The notes beneath the pieces were generated by a model. The model worked only from the letters and a program-made list of their open reading frames with translations, was not told the DNA's origin and did not search any database. DNA of 14,840 bases, taken from positions 1-14,840 of the forward strand of contig JACOTQ010000066.1 of NCBI GenBank assembly GCA_016178255.1, given 5' to 3'. The stretch is from Candidatus Colwelliibacteriota bacterium. GTDB taxonomy: Bacteria > Patescibacteriota > Minisyncoccia > UBA6257 > Colwellbacteraceae. Shown here piece after piece: positions 5,668 through 12,268 of this stretch (position 1 is its first letter; every line of letters starts with the position of its first letter). The position numbers were made by a program, and so were the translations under genes.

Positions 5668-6828
5668 ATGAAAAAAGTTGTGAAGAGAATAACTAAGAAG
5701 AAGATTGTCAGAAAATCGAGGATTGTTAGAAAAGCTTCAGCTAAGAGAGTTCAGAAGAAGACCAAGAAGGCTTCATATAGGACTAATAGGGCTAAGAGAA
5801 GCGCCAAGAAGACAAAGGAGGGCAGGCCTTCTTTGGCGTTCGCCAAGTCAGTTCAGAATCCTATCATTTCTCCAAAGGCAGAAAACGGTTGGGAGGCTTG
5901 GCAGACATTTAATCCCGGAGCAGTTCTCCTTAACGATAAAGTACATTTTATATATAGGGCCATTGGAGAGGACGGTCTTTCGCGCCTTGGGTATGCCGTC
6001 TCAAGCGATGGTTTTAGAATTGACGAGCGTTCCCCTTATCCTGTCTATGAACATCGTTTGAATCGTTACCCATTTAATTTTATGTCTTTTGCCTCCGGTG
6101 GCAGCTGGGGAGGCGCTGAAGACCCTCGCATTGTCCGCGTTCTCGGAGAAGATATTCTCTATATGACTTATACCGCTTGTGATGAAGGCTTAGGTGTGGC
6201 GCTTACATCTATAAAGGTCAAGGATTTTTTAAAGAAGAAGTGGAATTGGGAGCCGGCTGTATTAATTTCCAAGCCTGGAGAGGTTCATAAAAATTGGGTT
6301 ATTTTCCCGGAAAAGATAAGCGGCAAGTATGCCATTCTCCACAGTATTAATCCCGAAGTGTCAATAACATATGTTGATGACTTGAAGTTTGATGACGGTA
6401 ATTATGTTAGCAGTTTTCACGGAGGTAAAGTCCGCAAGAATTGCTGGGACAGCTGGGTGAGAGGCGCGGGACCGCCGCCAATTAAGACGAAAGAAGGCTG
6501 GCTTTTATTTTATCATGCTATAGATAAGCGCGACCAAGGTAGGTATAAAGTTGGAGCGATGATATTGGACTTGAACGACCCGACAAAAGTTTTGCATCGT
6601 TCAATAGAACCTATATTGGAGCCGGATGAAGAGTATGAGAACAATGGCTTCAAGGCGGGCATAGTTTATGCTTCGGGAGCGGTAGTGAAAGACGGCAAGA
6701 TATTTGTTTATTACGGTTGTTCCGACAGTTATATCGGGGTGGCTTACGCTGATTTTGAGGAATTTATGGAAGCGCTTAAGAAAGAGATGAAACCGAAACT
6801 TAGGCTTAAAACCTTGAAAGTCAGATGA
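5668..6828 (+). CDS. GH130-family mannoside phosphorylase-like protein with basic N-terminal tail
   Basis: Residues from about 58 onward form one five-bladed beta-propeller of glycoside hydrolase family 130, whose members phosphorolyse (some hydrolyse) beta-mannosides to release mannose 1-phosphate. Family marks are the WEAWQTFNPGA strand, FIYRAIGEDG, GGAEDPRI (EDPR at 151-154, holding the Asp proposed as proton donor), FPEKISGKY, GPPPIKTKEGW and YYGCSDSYIGVAY. Residues 1-54 are a separate low-complexity tail with 26 Lys or Arg in the first 53 residues and one acidic residue; it is neither a signal peptide nor a membrane helix. The start is set at the ATG because MKKVVKR follows it and a TATAAT lies upstream; GTG codons at 5623 and 5629 are in frame and the latter has an AAGG before it. 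The stop overlaps the next GH130 gene by four bases (ATGA). Phosphorylase versus hydrolase and the linkage cannot be told from sequence alone. Confidence 0.87.
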   Translation: MKKVVKRITKKKIVRKSRIVRKASAKRVQKKTKKASYRTNRAKRSAKKTKEGRPSLAFAKSVQNPIISPKAENGWEAWQTFNPGAVLLNDKVHFIYRAIGEDGLSRLGYAVSSDGFRIDERSPYPVYEHRLNRYPFNFMSFASGGSWGGAEDPRIVRVLGEDILYMTYTACDEGLGVALTSIKVKDFLKKKWNWEPAVLISKPGEVHKNWVIFPEKISGKYAILHSINPEVSITYVDDLKFDDGNYVSSFHGGKVRKNCWDSWVRGAGPPPIKTKEGWLLFYHAIDKRDQGRYKVGAMILDLNDPTKVLHRSIEPILEPDEEYENNGFKAGIVYASGAVVKDGKIFVYYGCSDSYIGVAYADFEEFMEALKKEMKPKLRLKTLKVR

Positions 6829-8744
6829 TTATTAAGAGGTCGGCTGATAACCCAATTCTAAAGCCCAATCGGGACCAATCTTGGGAGTCGGAAGCTGTTT
6901 TTAATGGTTGTCCGGTTAAGAAAGATGGCCAGATATATCTTTTTTATCGAGCTTTATCTTTATCCCATTACCACACGTCAGCCCGGACGAAAATGATGGT
7001 ATCAGACATAGGTATCGCTCAAAGCAAAGACGGGATTCACTTTAAAGATCGGAGACGGTTTATCGTTCCAGAAAACTCCTGGGAAAGGTTTGGTTGCGAG
7101 GACCCGAGAGTTACCAAGCTGAATAACAAATATTATATTTTTTACACAGCTCTTTCGGATTACCCCTTCAGAGCTGAAGGAATAAAGGTTGGACTTGCAA
7201 TAAGCAAGAATTTAAAGAATGTTGATAGCAAACATCTTGTCACTCCGTTTAACGCGAAAGGAATGGCGCTTTTCCCGGAAAAAATCAAAGATAAAATATG
7301 GGCTATGCTTACGGTTAATACCGACAAGCCTCCGGCAAAAATATGTTTAGCGAGTTTTAATTCGGAAAAAGATATCTGGTCTCAAGATTACTGGCAGAAG
7401 TGGTATAAGAACTTTGAAAAATACTCTTTACCTTTGGAAAGGAAACCCGATGACCAGGTTGAAGTCGGCTCACCGCCCATTAGAACCAAGTATGGCTGGC
7501 TCGTTATCTATTCCTACATTAGAAATTACTTTTCTTCACATAGATTTTTCACGGTAGAGGCCATTCTCCTTGACTTTAATGACCCCTTTAAGGTAATCGC
7601 GAGGACCGAGACGCCAATTTTAACGCCCGAGGAATATTATGAAAGAATAGGTCTTGTGCCAAATGTTGTTTTCCCGTCCGGCGCGATAGTTAGGGGAGAT
7701 TGGCTTGACCTTTATTATGGTGCCGCTGATACGACATGCTGCTTGGCTTCTATCGGGCTTCCTTCTTTATTGGGGCAGATGCTTGATAAGGATAAGAGGA
7801 ATGTGAAACTTAGCCGCATCAAGGAAAACCCCGTTATCGTTCCGGAAAAAAAACATGCCTGGGAAGCCAAAGCCACTTTTAACCCGGGGGCTTTGCGTAT
7901 TGGAGGAAAAGTTCATTTAGTTTATAGAGCGATGTCGGAAGACAACACTTCGGTTTTTGGTTACGCGGCAAGTCGCGACGGAATTAGCGTAGATTACCGT
8001 CTGCCGGAGCCGATTTATGTCCCTCGCGAGCCATTCGAGCAAAAACTTGTGCCTCACGGTAACTCTGGCTGCGAGGACCCGCGGTTAACCAGAATCGGCG
8101 CGAATATATATATGTGTTACGCGGCCTATGACGGGAAAAATCCTCCCCGCGTGGCCTTAACTTCCATTAGCGTCAAAGATTTTTTGGAACAAAAATGGCG
8201 TTGGGCGAAACCGACGCTTATCTCGCCTCCGGATTATGACGATAAAGATGCTTTTGTTTTCCCGGAAAAATTTAACAAAAAATATATTATAGTCCACAGA
8301 AGCGGTGACGACATCGACCTCGCTTTTAGCTCAAGCCTGGATTTTAAGGGAGATTCCTGGCTTGAAGAGAGACGCTGGATTGGCCCTAGGAAGGGCTGGT
8401 GGGACGGTAAAAAAGTAGGCGCCGTGGCTCCGCCCGTTAAAACTAAAGAAGGCTGGGTTTTCCTTTATCATGGCGTATCCCATGATGGCGTCTACCGGGT
8501 GGGGGCGTTACTTCTCGACCTTAAGAATCCGGCTAAAATCATCGGCCGCACTGACAATCCTATTTTTGAGCCGGAAGCATCTTACGAAAAAGAAGGACAA
8601 GTATCTAATGTCGTTTTCCCTTGTGGTATGGTTCTCTTGGGAGAGAATCTTATCGTGTATTATGGCGCGGCTGACCAAGTAACCGGCATCGCGACAGTAA
8701 AAATTAAAGACCTCTTAAGAGTTCTTCGTTTATGCAAGTGCTAA
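6825..8744 (+). CDS. Double-module GH130-family protein
   Basis: This 639-residue protein is two GH130 propellers in tandem. Module 1 (about 5-315) has WESEAVFNGCPV, GCEDPRVTKL (EDPR at 92-95), LFPEKIKDK, GSPPIRTKYGW and NVVFPSGAIV...YYGAAD. Module 2 (about 331-632) has WEAKATFNPGA, GCEDPRLTRI (EDPR at 417-420), FPEKFNKKY, VAPPVKTKEGW and NVVFPCGMVL...YYGAAD. Both keep the EDPR acid motif, so neither is plainly dead. GH130 proteins are usually single-domain, and the family forms oligomers, so the fusion may fix a dimer or join two activities. Module 2 resembles the upstream GH130 more than module 1 does (shared TFNPGA, SIKVKDFL/SISVKDFL, KTKEGW), which suggests duplication followed by fusion. 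The start codon overlaps the previous stop (ATGA) and the 3' end overlaps the next gene by 13 bases, so the genes should be translationally coupled. No signal peptide is seen: likely cytoplasmic. Confidence 0.87.
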   Translation: MIIKRSADNPILKPNRDQSWESEAVFNGCPVKKDGQIYLFYRALSLSHYHTSARTKMMVSDIGIAQSKDGIHFKDRRRFIVPENSWERFGCEDPRVTKLNNKYYIFYTALSDYPFRAEGIKVGLAISKNLKNVDSKHLVTPFNAKGMALFPEKIKDKIWAMLTVNTDKPPAKICLASFNSEKDIWSQDYWQKWYKNFEKYSLPLERKPDDQVEVGSPPIRTKYGWLVIYSYIRNYFSSHRFFTVEAILLDFNDPFKVIARTETPILTPEEYYERIGLVPNVVFPSGAIVRGDWLDLYYGAADTTCCLASIGLPSLLGQMLDKDKRNVKLSRIKENPVIVPEKKHAWEAKATFNPGALRIGGKVHLVYRAMSEDNTSVFGYAASRDGISVDYRLPEPIYVPREPFEQKLVPHGNSGCEDPRLTRIGANIYMCYAAYDGKNPPRVALTSISVKDFLEQKWRWAKPTLISPPDYDDKDAFVFPEKFNKKYIIVHRSGDDIDLAFSSSLDFKGDSWLEERRWIGPRKGWWDGKKVGAVAPPVKTKEGWVFLYHGVSHDGVYRVGALLLDLKNPAKIIGRTDNPIFEPEASYEKEGQVSNVVFPCGMVLLGENLIVYYGAADQVTGIATVKIKDLLRVLRLCKC

Positions 8745-9976
8745 GAAGTTCTAAAAAAGTAAAACCGATAGTGGTAGCGGTGAGTGGGGGGTTTGACCCT
8801 ATGCATGCGGGGCATGTTCGTTTGTTTCAGGAAGCAAAGAAGCTTGGCGATAAGTTGGTGGTTATTTTAAATAACGATAATTGGCTTATGGCGAAAAAAT
8901 CTCATATTTTTATGCCACAGGAAGAGCGCAAAGAAGTTTTGGAAGCGTTGTCGTGCATTGACGCGGTTGTTCTTACAAAACATCCCAAAAATGTTAAGGA
9001 TATGAGCGTGTGTAGAGAATTGTTGGAGTTGCGGCCACACATTTTTGGGAATGGCGGCGATCGTCACGAAAAAAATGTACCTGAAGTTGGAACATGCGAG
9101 GCAATTGGTTGTAGAATGGTTTTCAATCTTGGTGAAGGAGGCAAGATTCAATCCAGTTCGTGGCTGCTCAATAGGCATATGAGAGAAATGAAATTACGCG
9201 AGGAAGCTCGCGCATCATCAGCCAAGAAAGTCATTATGTTTGATTTAGACGGGACGCTTACGAGGAGTAAAGCGGTTCTTGATAAAGAGATGGCTTCGCT
9301 TCTTTGTAAATTGCTTAGCAAAAAAACGGTGGCTGTTACCTCTGGAGGTAACTACCCTCAGTTCAAAAGTCAGTTTCTTCGATATCTACAATGCGGCAAG
9401 GAGCAACTTAAAAATCTTTTTATTCTTCCTGTATCAGGGGGAAGTTTGTATAGGTACGAGGCCGGCAAGTGGCATTTGCTTTACAGGCATAAATTTACGG
9501 CTGGCGAAAAGGCAAGAATCTTTGCCGCTTTTAAGGCGTCTTTTCGGGATATAAAATACATTCCTCCAGAAAAGACTTACGGCAAGGTCTTGGAAGACCG
9601 CGAAAGCCAAATAACTTTTTCAGCTTTGGGGCAGAAGGCGCCGGTTGATAGAAAAGAAGAATGGAACGAAAAAAGCGACATTCGGCGCAAACTTATCCTT
9701 ACTTTAAGAAAACGCTTGCCTGAATTTGAGATACGGCTTGGAGGACTTACCTCCGTAGATGTGACGAAAAAGGGAATTGATAAGGCGTATGGTATAAGAC
9801 AAATTATGAAATTGCTTTCTGTTTCAAAAAAGGAAATGGTATATGTCGGCGACGCGCTCTATAAAGGAGGAAATGATTATGTGGCAAAACGCGCCGGGGT
9901 TCGTACCGTGCAAGTTGAAGATGAAAAAGAAGCAAAAAGTTTTATCCGCCTGCTTCTTTCTAACTTGGAAAGGTAG
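8732..9976 (+). CDS. Fusion of HldE/RfaE-like nucleotidyltransferase and phosphomannomutase-like HAD domain
   Basis: Residues about 11-150 are a cytidylyltransferase-like Rossmann domain: GGFDPMHAGH (19-28) holds the HxGH nucleotide-binding motif, followed by AKKLGDKLVVILNND, EERKEVLEALSCID and an IQSSSWLL segment in place of the usual ISSTxI. It resembles the sugar-1-phosphate adenylyltransferase half of HldE. Residues about 165-410 are a HAD-IIB domain: FDLDGTLT (Asp171, Asp173), TSGGN, LEDRESQITFSALGQ, GGLTSVDVTKKGIDKAYGI and VGDALYKGGND. These match eukaryotic-type phosphomannomutase (PMM1/2) blocks in order, but the second phosphate-binding Arg of the RNGMLNVSPIGR block appears as Gln301. 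The HAD half may be a mutase or a sugar phosphatase. The gene overlaps the GH130 gene by 13 bases and precedes the isomerase-type cupin, so a role on mannose 1-phosphate or 6-phosphate is the likeliest reading. The product of the nucleotidyltransferase half is unknown. Confidence 0.82.
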   Translation: MQVLRSSKKVKPIVVAVSGGFDPMHAGHVRLFQEAKKLGDKLVVILNNDNWLMAKKSHIFMPQEERKEVLEALSCIDAVVLTKHPKNVKDMSVCRELLELRPHIFGNGGDRHEKNVPEVGTCEAIGCRMVFNLGEGGKIQSSSWLLNRHMREMKLREEARASSAKKVIMFDLDGTLTRSKAVLDKEMASLLCKLLSKKTVAVTSGGNYPQFKSQFLRYLQCGKEQLKNLFILPVSGGSLYRYEAGKWHLLYRHKFTAGEKARIFAAFKASFRDIKYIPPEKTYGKVLEDRESQITFSALGQKAPVDRKEEWNEKSDIRRKLILTLRKRLPEFEIRLGGLTSVDVTKKGIDKAYGIRQIMKLLSVSKKEMVYVGDALYKGGNDYVAKRAGVRTVQVEDEKEAKSFIRLLLSNLER

Positions 9977-9987
9977 GTAAAATCAAC

Positions 9988-10356
9988 ATGAAGATTCTTA
10001 AAAAGAGCACAAAGAAGCCGTGGGGAATGTTTTATGATTTTGCCGAGAGTAAGGGTAAGTGGCATCTTAAGGCGATTGTCATAAAGAAGGGTCACCGATT
10101 AAGCCTCCAGAGACACGTGAGGCGCAGTGAGCTCTGGATCATTGCCGAAGGAAAAGTGAGGATTCAGAAAGGCGAGGAAGTTATCAAGGCTAAACCCAAA
10201 GAATCATTTTTCATTCCTAAAAATGAGACTCATCGGGTTTACGCGCTCTCCGACGCGATTCTCATAGAAGTTTCTTTCGGCTCTCATAATGAGAAAGATA
10301 TCACGCGCGTAGCTGATGATTATGGGCGTCTTGCCGGAAACAATGGCAAAAAGTAA
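9988..10356 (+). CDS. Cupin of the type II mannose-6-phosphate isomerase family
   Basis: The 122-residue protein is a single cupin of the kind found at the C-terminus of ManC/type II phosphomannose isomerase, which interconverts mannose 6-phosphate and fructose 6-phosphate. Seen in order: KKPWGMFYDF (9-18), GHRLSLQRHVRRSELW (35-50), the motif 2 FFIPKNETHRVYAL (His82), and the hallmark ending EKDITRVADDYGRL (102-115), close to the usual EdDI.R..D.YGR. Metal ligands are altered: His43, Glu48 and His82 remain, but the second His of the HxH pair is Arg45 and the His of the usual EHW is Leu49, so metal binding may differ. It follows the fusion gene by 11 bases, with a moderate Shine-Dalgarno (AGGTAGG, 9971-9977). 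It is the last gene of the cluster and converges on the CAT tRNA. Confidence 0.85.
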   Translation: MKILKKSTKKPWGMFYDFAESKGKWHLKAIVIKKGHRLSLQRHVRRSELWIIAEGKVRIQKGEEVIKAKPKESFFIPKNETHRVYALSDAILIEVSFGSHNEKDITRVADDYGRLAGNNGKK

Positions 10357-10374
10357 CAAGGTACGACGCTTGTC

Positions 10375-10449
10375 TGGTGCCGACGGGAGGAATCGGACCT
10401 CCGACCTAGGGTTTATGAGTCCCTCGCTCTACCACTGAGCTACGCCGGC
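10375..10449 (-). tRNA. tRNA with CAT anticodon (elongator Met, or Ile2), CCA encoded
   Basis: On the minus strand the acceptor stem GCCGGCG pairs with CGTCGGC (one G-T), the D stem is GCTC with GAGC, and the anticodon loop is CTCATAA, giving CAT. The discriminator is A and CCA is encoded (10375-10377). A paired G1-C72 argues against the initiator. Two oddities are seen: the anticodon stem AGGGA/ACCCT closes on an A-A mismatch (31/39), and the T loop is TCCGATT, with C where T55 is nearly universal. Elongator Met and lysidine-modified Ile2 cannot be told apart safely by eye. Confidence 0.9.
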
Positions 10450-10486
10450 ATAATTTCATTCTATATAGTAAGTATAAGTAACTCAA

Positions 10487-10495
10487 TGATATAAT
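10487..10495 (+). promoter_or_regulatory. Extended -10 promoter of the kinase pair
   Basis: The sequence tgaTATAAT is a perfect extended -10 element (TGnTATAAT). No convincing -35 box is seen, which extended -10 promoters can tolerate. It predicts a start near 10502 and a leader of about 14 bases to the ATG at 10516, with no Shine-Dalgarno sequence in it. The same 66-base gap must also carry the promoter of the divergent CAT tRNA; a TATAGA on the minus strand is a weak candidate. Confidence 0.55.
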
Positions 10496-10515
10496 TAAAT
10501 CAAATAATATCCAGA

Positions 10516-12264
10516 ATGCTTCTGTTCCACCATAGCCCAATTATAGTTCTATCTGTACATCTCGTAGGCGCTTTGATAGCGATATTTTTTGGAGTTTTAG
10601 CTCTTTTTCACGATCCGAAAAGCGTTACTAATAGAGCGCTCGCCTTTCTGATGTTGAGCATAATACTCTGGATTGGCAGTAATTATATTATTTTTGCTTC
10701 TACATCAATTGCTCTTACTTCATTCATAATCAAGCCTCAAATGTTTTTTGCGACATTGCAGGTCTTTGGTAACCTTCTCTTTATTTACGCTTTCCCGCGT
10801 GAAAAAATATCCCCGAAAAAGTGGCAGGTTATTTTATTTATAATTTTAGCCGGATTTGCTTTAGCCATATCGCCATTTCTTTTCAAGATAGATTATAACA
10901 ATGTTTTCAAGGGAACGAGTATCCCGTTTATTACCAGTTCAGCGTTAAATCCGCCGTGGGGAATAATAGCTTTCTTGATGAATTTTTTGACGGCCTTTAT
11001 TGCTTTTAAGAAATACAGAGCCGCTGAAAAAGCAAACAAATCCCCCTTTCTCGCGGTTTTAACCGGAACGGTGGCCACTTTTATTCTTTTAATGATAACG
11101 CAGTATTTCCTGGTAAATGTTTTCAAGATTATCGATTTAAATTTTTATGGTCCAGTGTTTCTGATGCCATTGGTTTTCGGCACTGGTTACGCGATTATCA
11201 AGCATCACCTCTTTAATATCAAAGCCATAGCCACGGAAATTCTCATCTTTTCGCTCTGGTTGGTCCTGCTAGCGAGGATTTTCTTTGAAAAGTCGGCGCA
11301 AGACACAATAGTAGACGTTATTATCATTTTCGGGACCGTGGCGGTTGGCATTTTTATGATTAAAAGCGTTTTGAATGAAGTCAAACAGAAAGAAAAACTA
11401 TCACAACTTAATAAGCAGCTTGATGGGGCGAACGCGGAACTCACGGACCTTAACGACCACCTCCAGCAAAAAGTAGAGGAACAAACCGTGGAAATCAGAA
11501 AATCCTACGAAGTGGAAAAGAAAGCCAGAATCGAGCTCGTTGAGCTCGACAAAGCCAAAGACCAGTTCATTCTTACAACCCAGCATCATCTAACAGCCCC
11601 GCTTACGATAGTTAAAGGATATTTACAATCACTCTTAACAAAGAAAGTTGAATCTCTCGATGAGGAGGGCAAAAGTTATATTACGAAAGCGTCCGATGCG
11701 ACCGAGAGGGTTGCGGCCTTAGTCAACGAATTCCTTGATATTTCACAAATGGAAGCAGGGAAGAGTATCATCAGTAAAAAGCCTGCTAATATGTTTGAGC
11801 TTGTTAGTGGGATTACCGATGACTTTAACGAAGAAGCCAAGAGAAAGAATCTGACTGTCACCGTTGACATAGCAAAAGACAGTGTTTTAAGCGTAGACCC
11901 CGTTAGGCTCAAAGAAGCCCTCACCAATGTCGTCGACAATGCTGTTAAGTACAATAACGAAGGAGGTTCAGTTTCCATAAAGGGAGAAAAAACCACCCAT
12001 CCCATTGAGCGAGATAAGAGTATTTTTAAGTTGACTATCGCGAGCACGGGGATAGGCATGACCGCGGAGGAACTTTCCGGACTTTTTGCCCGGTACTTCC
12101 AAAGAGGCAAAGAAGCTGAAAAAATTTTTACCACCGGCCGAGGCATAGGACTCGCCGTCACCAAGCATATCGTCGAAGCCCATAAGGGGAGAATTTACGC
12201 AGAGTCCGGGGGGCGCGGGAAAGGAGTAAAATTTACGGTAGAGTTACCTGTTATAATTAATTAA
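10516..12264 (+). CDS. Membrane histidine kinase with degenerate H-box and G1 box
   Basis: The 582-residue protein has a HisKA_7TM-like sensor (residues about 8-232, ending in the typical HHLFNIKAI), two more membrane helices (about 238-283), a coiled coil (285-350), a HisKA domain and a HATPase domain. The predicted phospho-acceptor is His357. The H-box reads QHHLTAPLT where the other two paralogues have QHHLRTPLT, so the Thr four residues after the His, needed for phosphatase activity in this family, is Ala361. The N-box (NVVDNAVKYN, 471-480), F-box (FARYFQRG) and G2 box (GRGIGL, 541-546) look normal, but the G1 box is STGIGMT (510-516), replacing the adenine-binding Asp with Ser. It may be a weak kinase or a partner of another kinase. 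It ends four bases before the next paralogue, so the two form an operon with no response regulator in sight. Confidence 0.9.
   Translation: MLLFHHSPIIVLSVHLVGALIAIFFGVLALFHDPKSVTNRALAFLMLSIILWIGSNYIIFASTSIALTSFIIKPQMFFATLQVFGNLLFIYAFPREKISPKKWQVILFIILAGFALAISPFLFKIDYNNVFKGTSIPFITSSALNPPWGIIAFLMNFLTAFIAFKKYRAAEKANKSPFLAVLTGTVATFILLMITQYFLVNVFKIIDLNFYGPVFLMPLVFGTGYAIIKHHLFNIKAIATEILIFSLWLVLLARIFFEKSAQDTIVDVIIIFGTVAVGIFMIKSVLNEVKQKEKLSQLNKQLDGANAELTDLNDHLQQKVEEQTVEIRKSYEVEKKARIELVELDKAKDQFILTTQHHLTAPLTIVKGYLQSLLTKKVESLDEEGKSYITKASDATERVAALVNEFLDISQMEAGKSIISKKPANMFELVSGITDDFNEEAKRKNLTVTVDIAKDSVLSVDPVRLKEALTNVVDNAVKYNNEGGSVSIKGEKTTHPIERDKSIFKLTIASTGIGMTAEELSGLFARYFQRGKEAEKIFTTGRGIGLAVTKHIVEAHKGRIYAESGGRGKGVKFTVELPVIIN
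11527..11588 (+). repeat. Copy 1 of a 62-base near-identical segment in two kinases
   Basis: This segment, from the end of the coiled coil through the phospho-acceptor His codons, matches 13271-13332 with a single difference by eye (C against T in the gagct[c/t] stretch). The surrounding sequence is clearly more diverged, including synonymous sites, which points to gene conversion or strong local constraint. Confidence 0.75.
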
Positions 12265-12268
12265 GAAT

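Noticed and set aside
10356..10373. Inverted repeat acaag/cttgt as a terminator of the mannose cluster
   Set aside because: The arms are only five bases, there is no T run, and it abuts the tRNA CCA end; this is easily chance.
11676..12164. Open frame of 162 codons on the minus strand, antisense to the second kinase
   Set aside because: It lies wholly inside a well-supported kinase domain, and its protein has no recognisable pattern. It is a shadow of kinase codon use.
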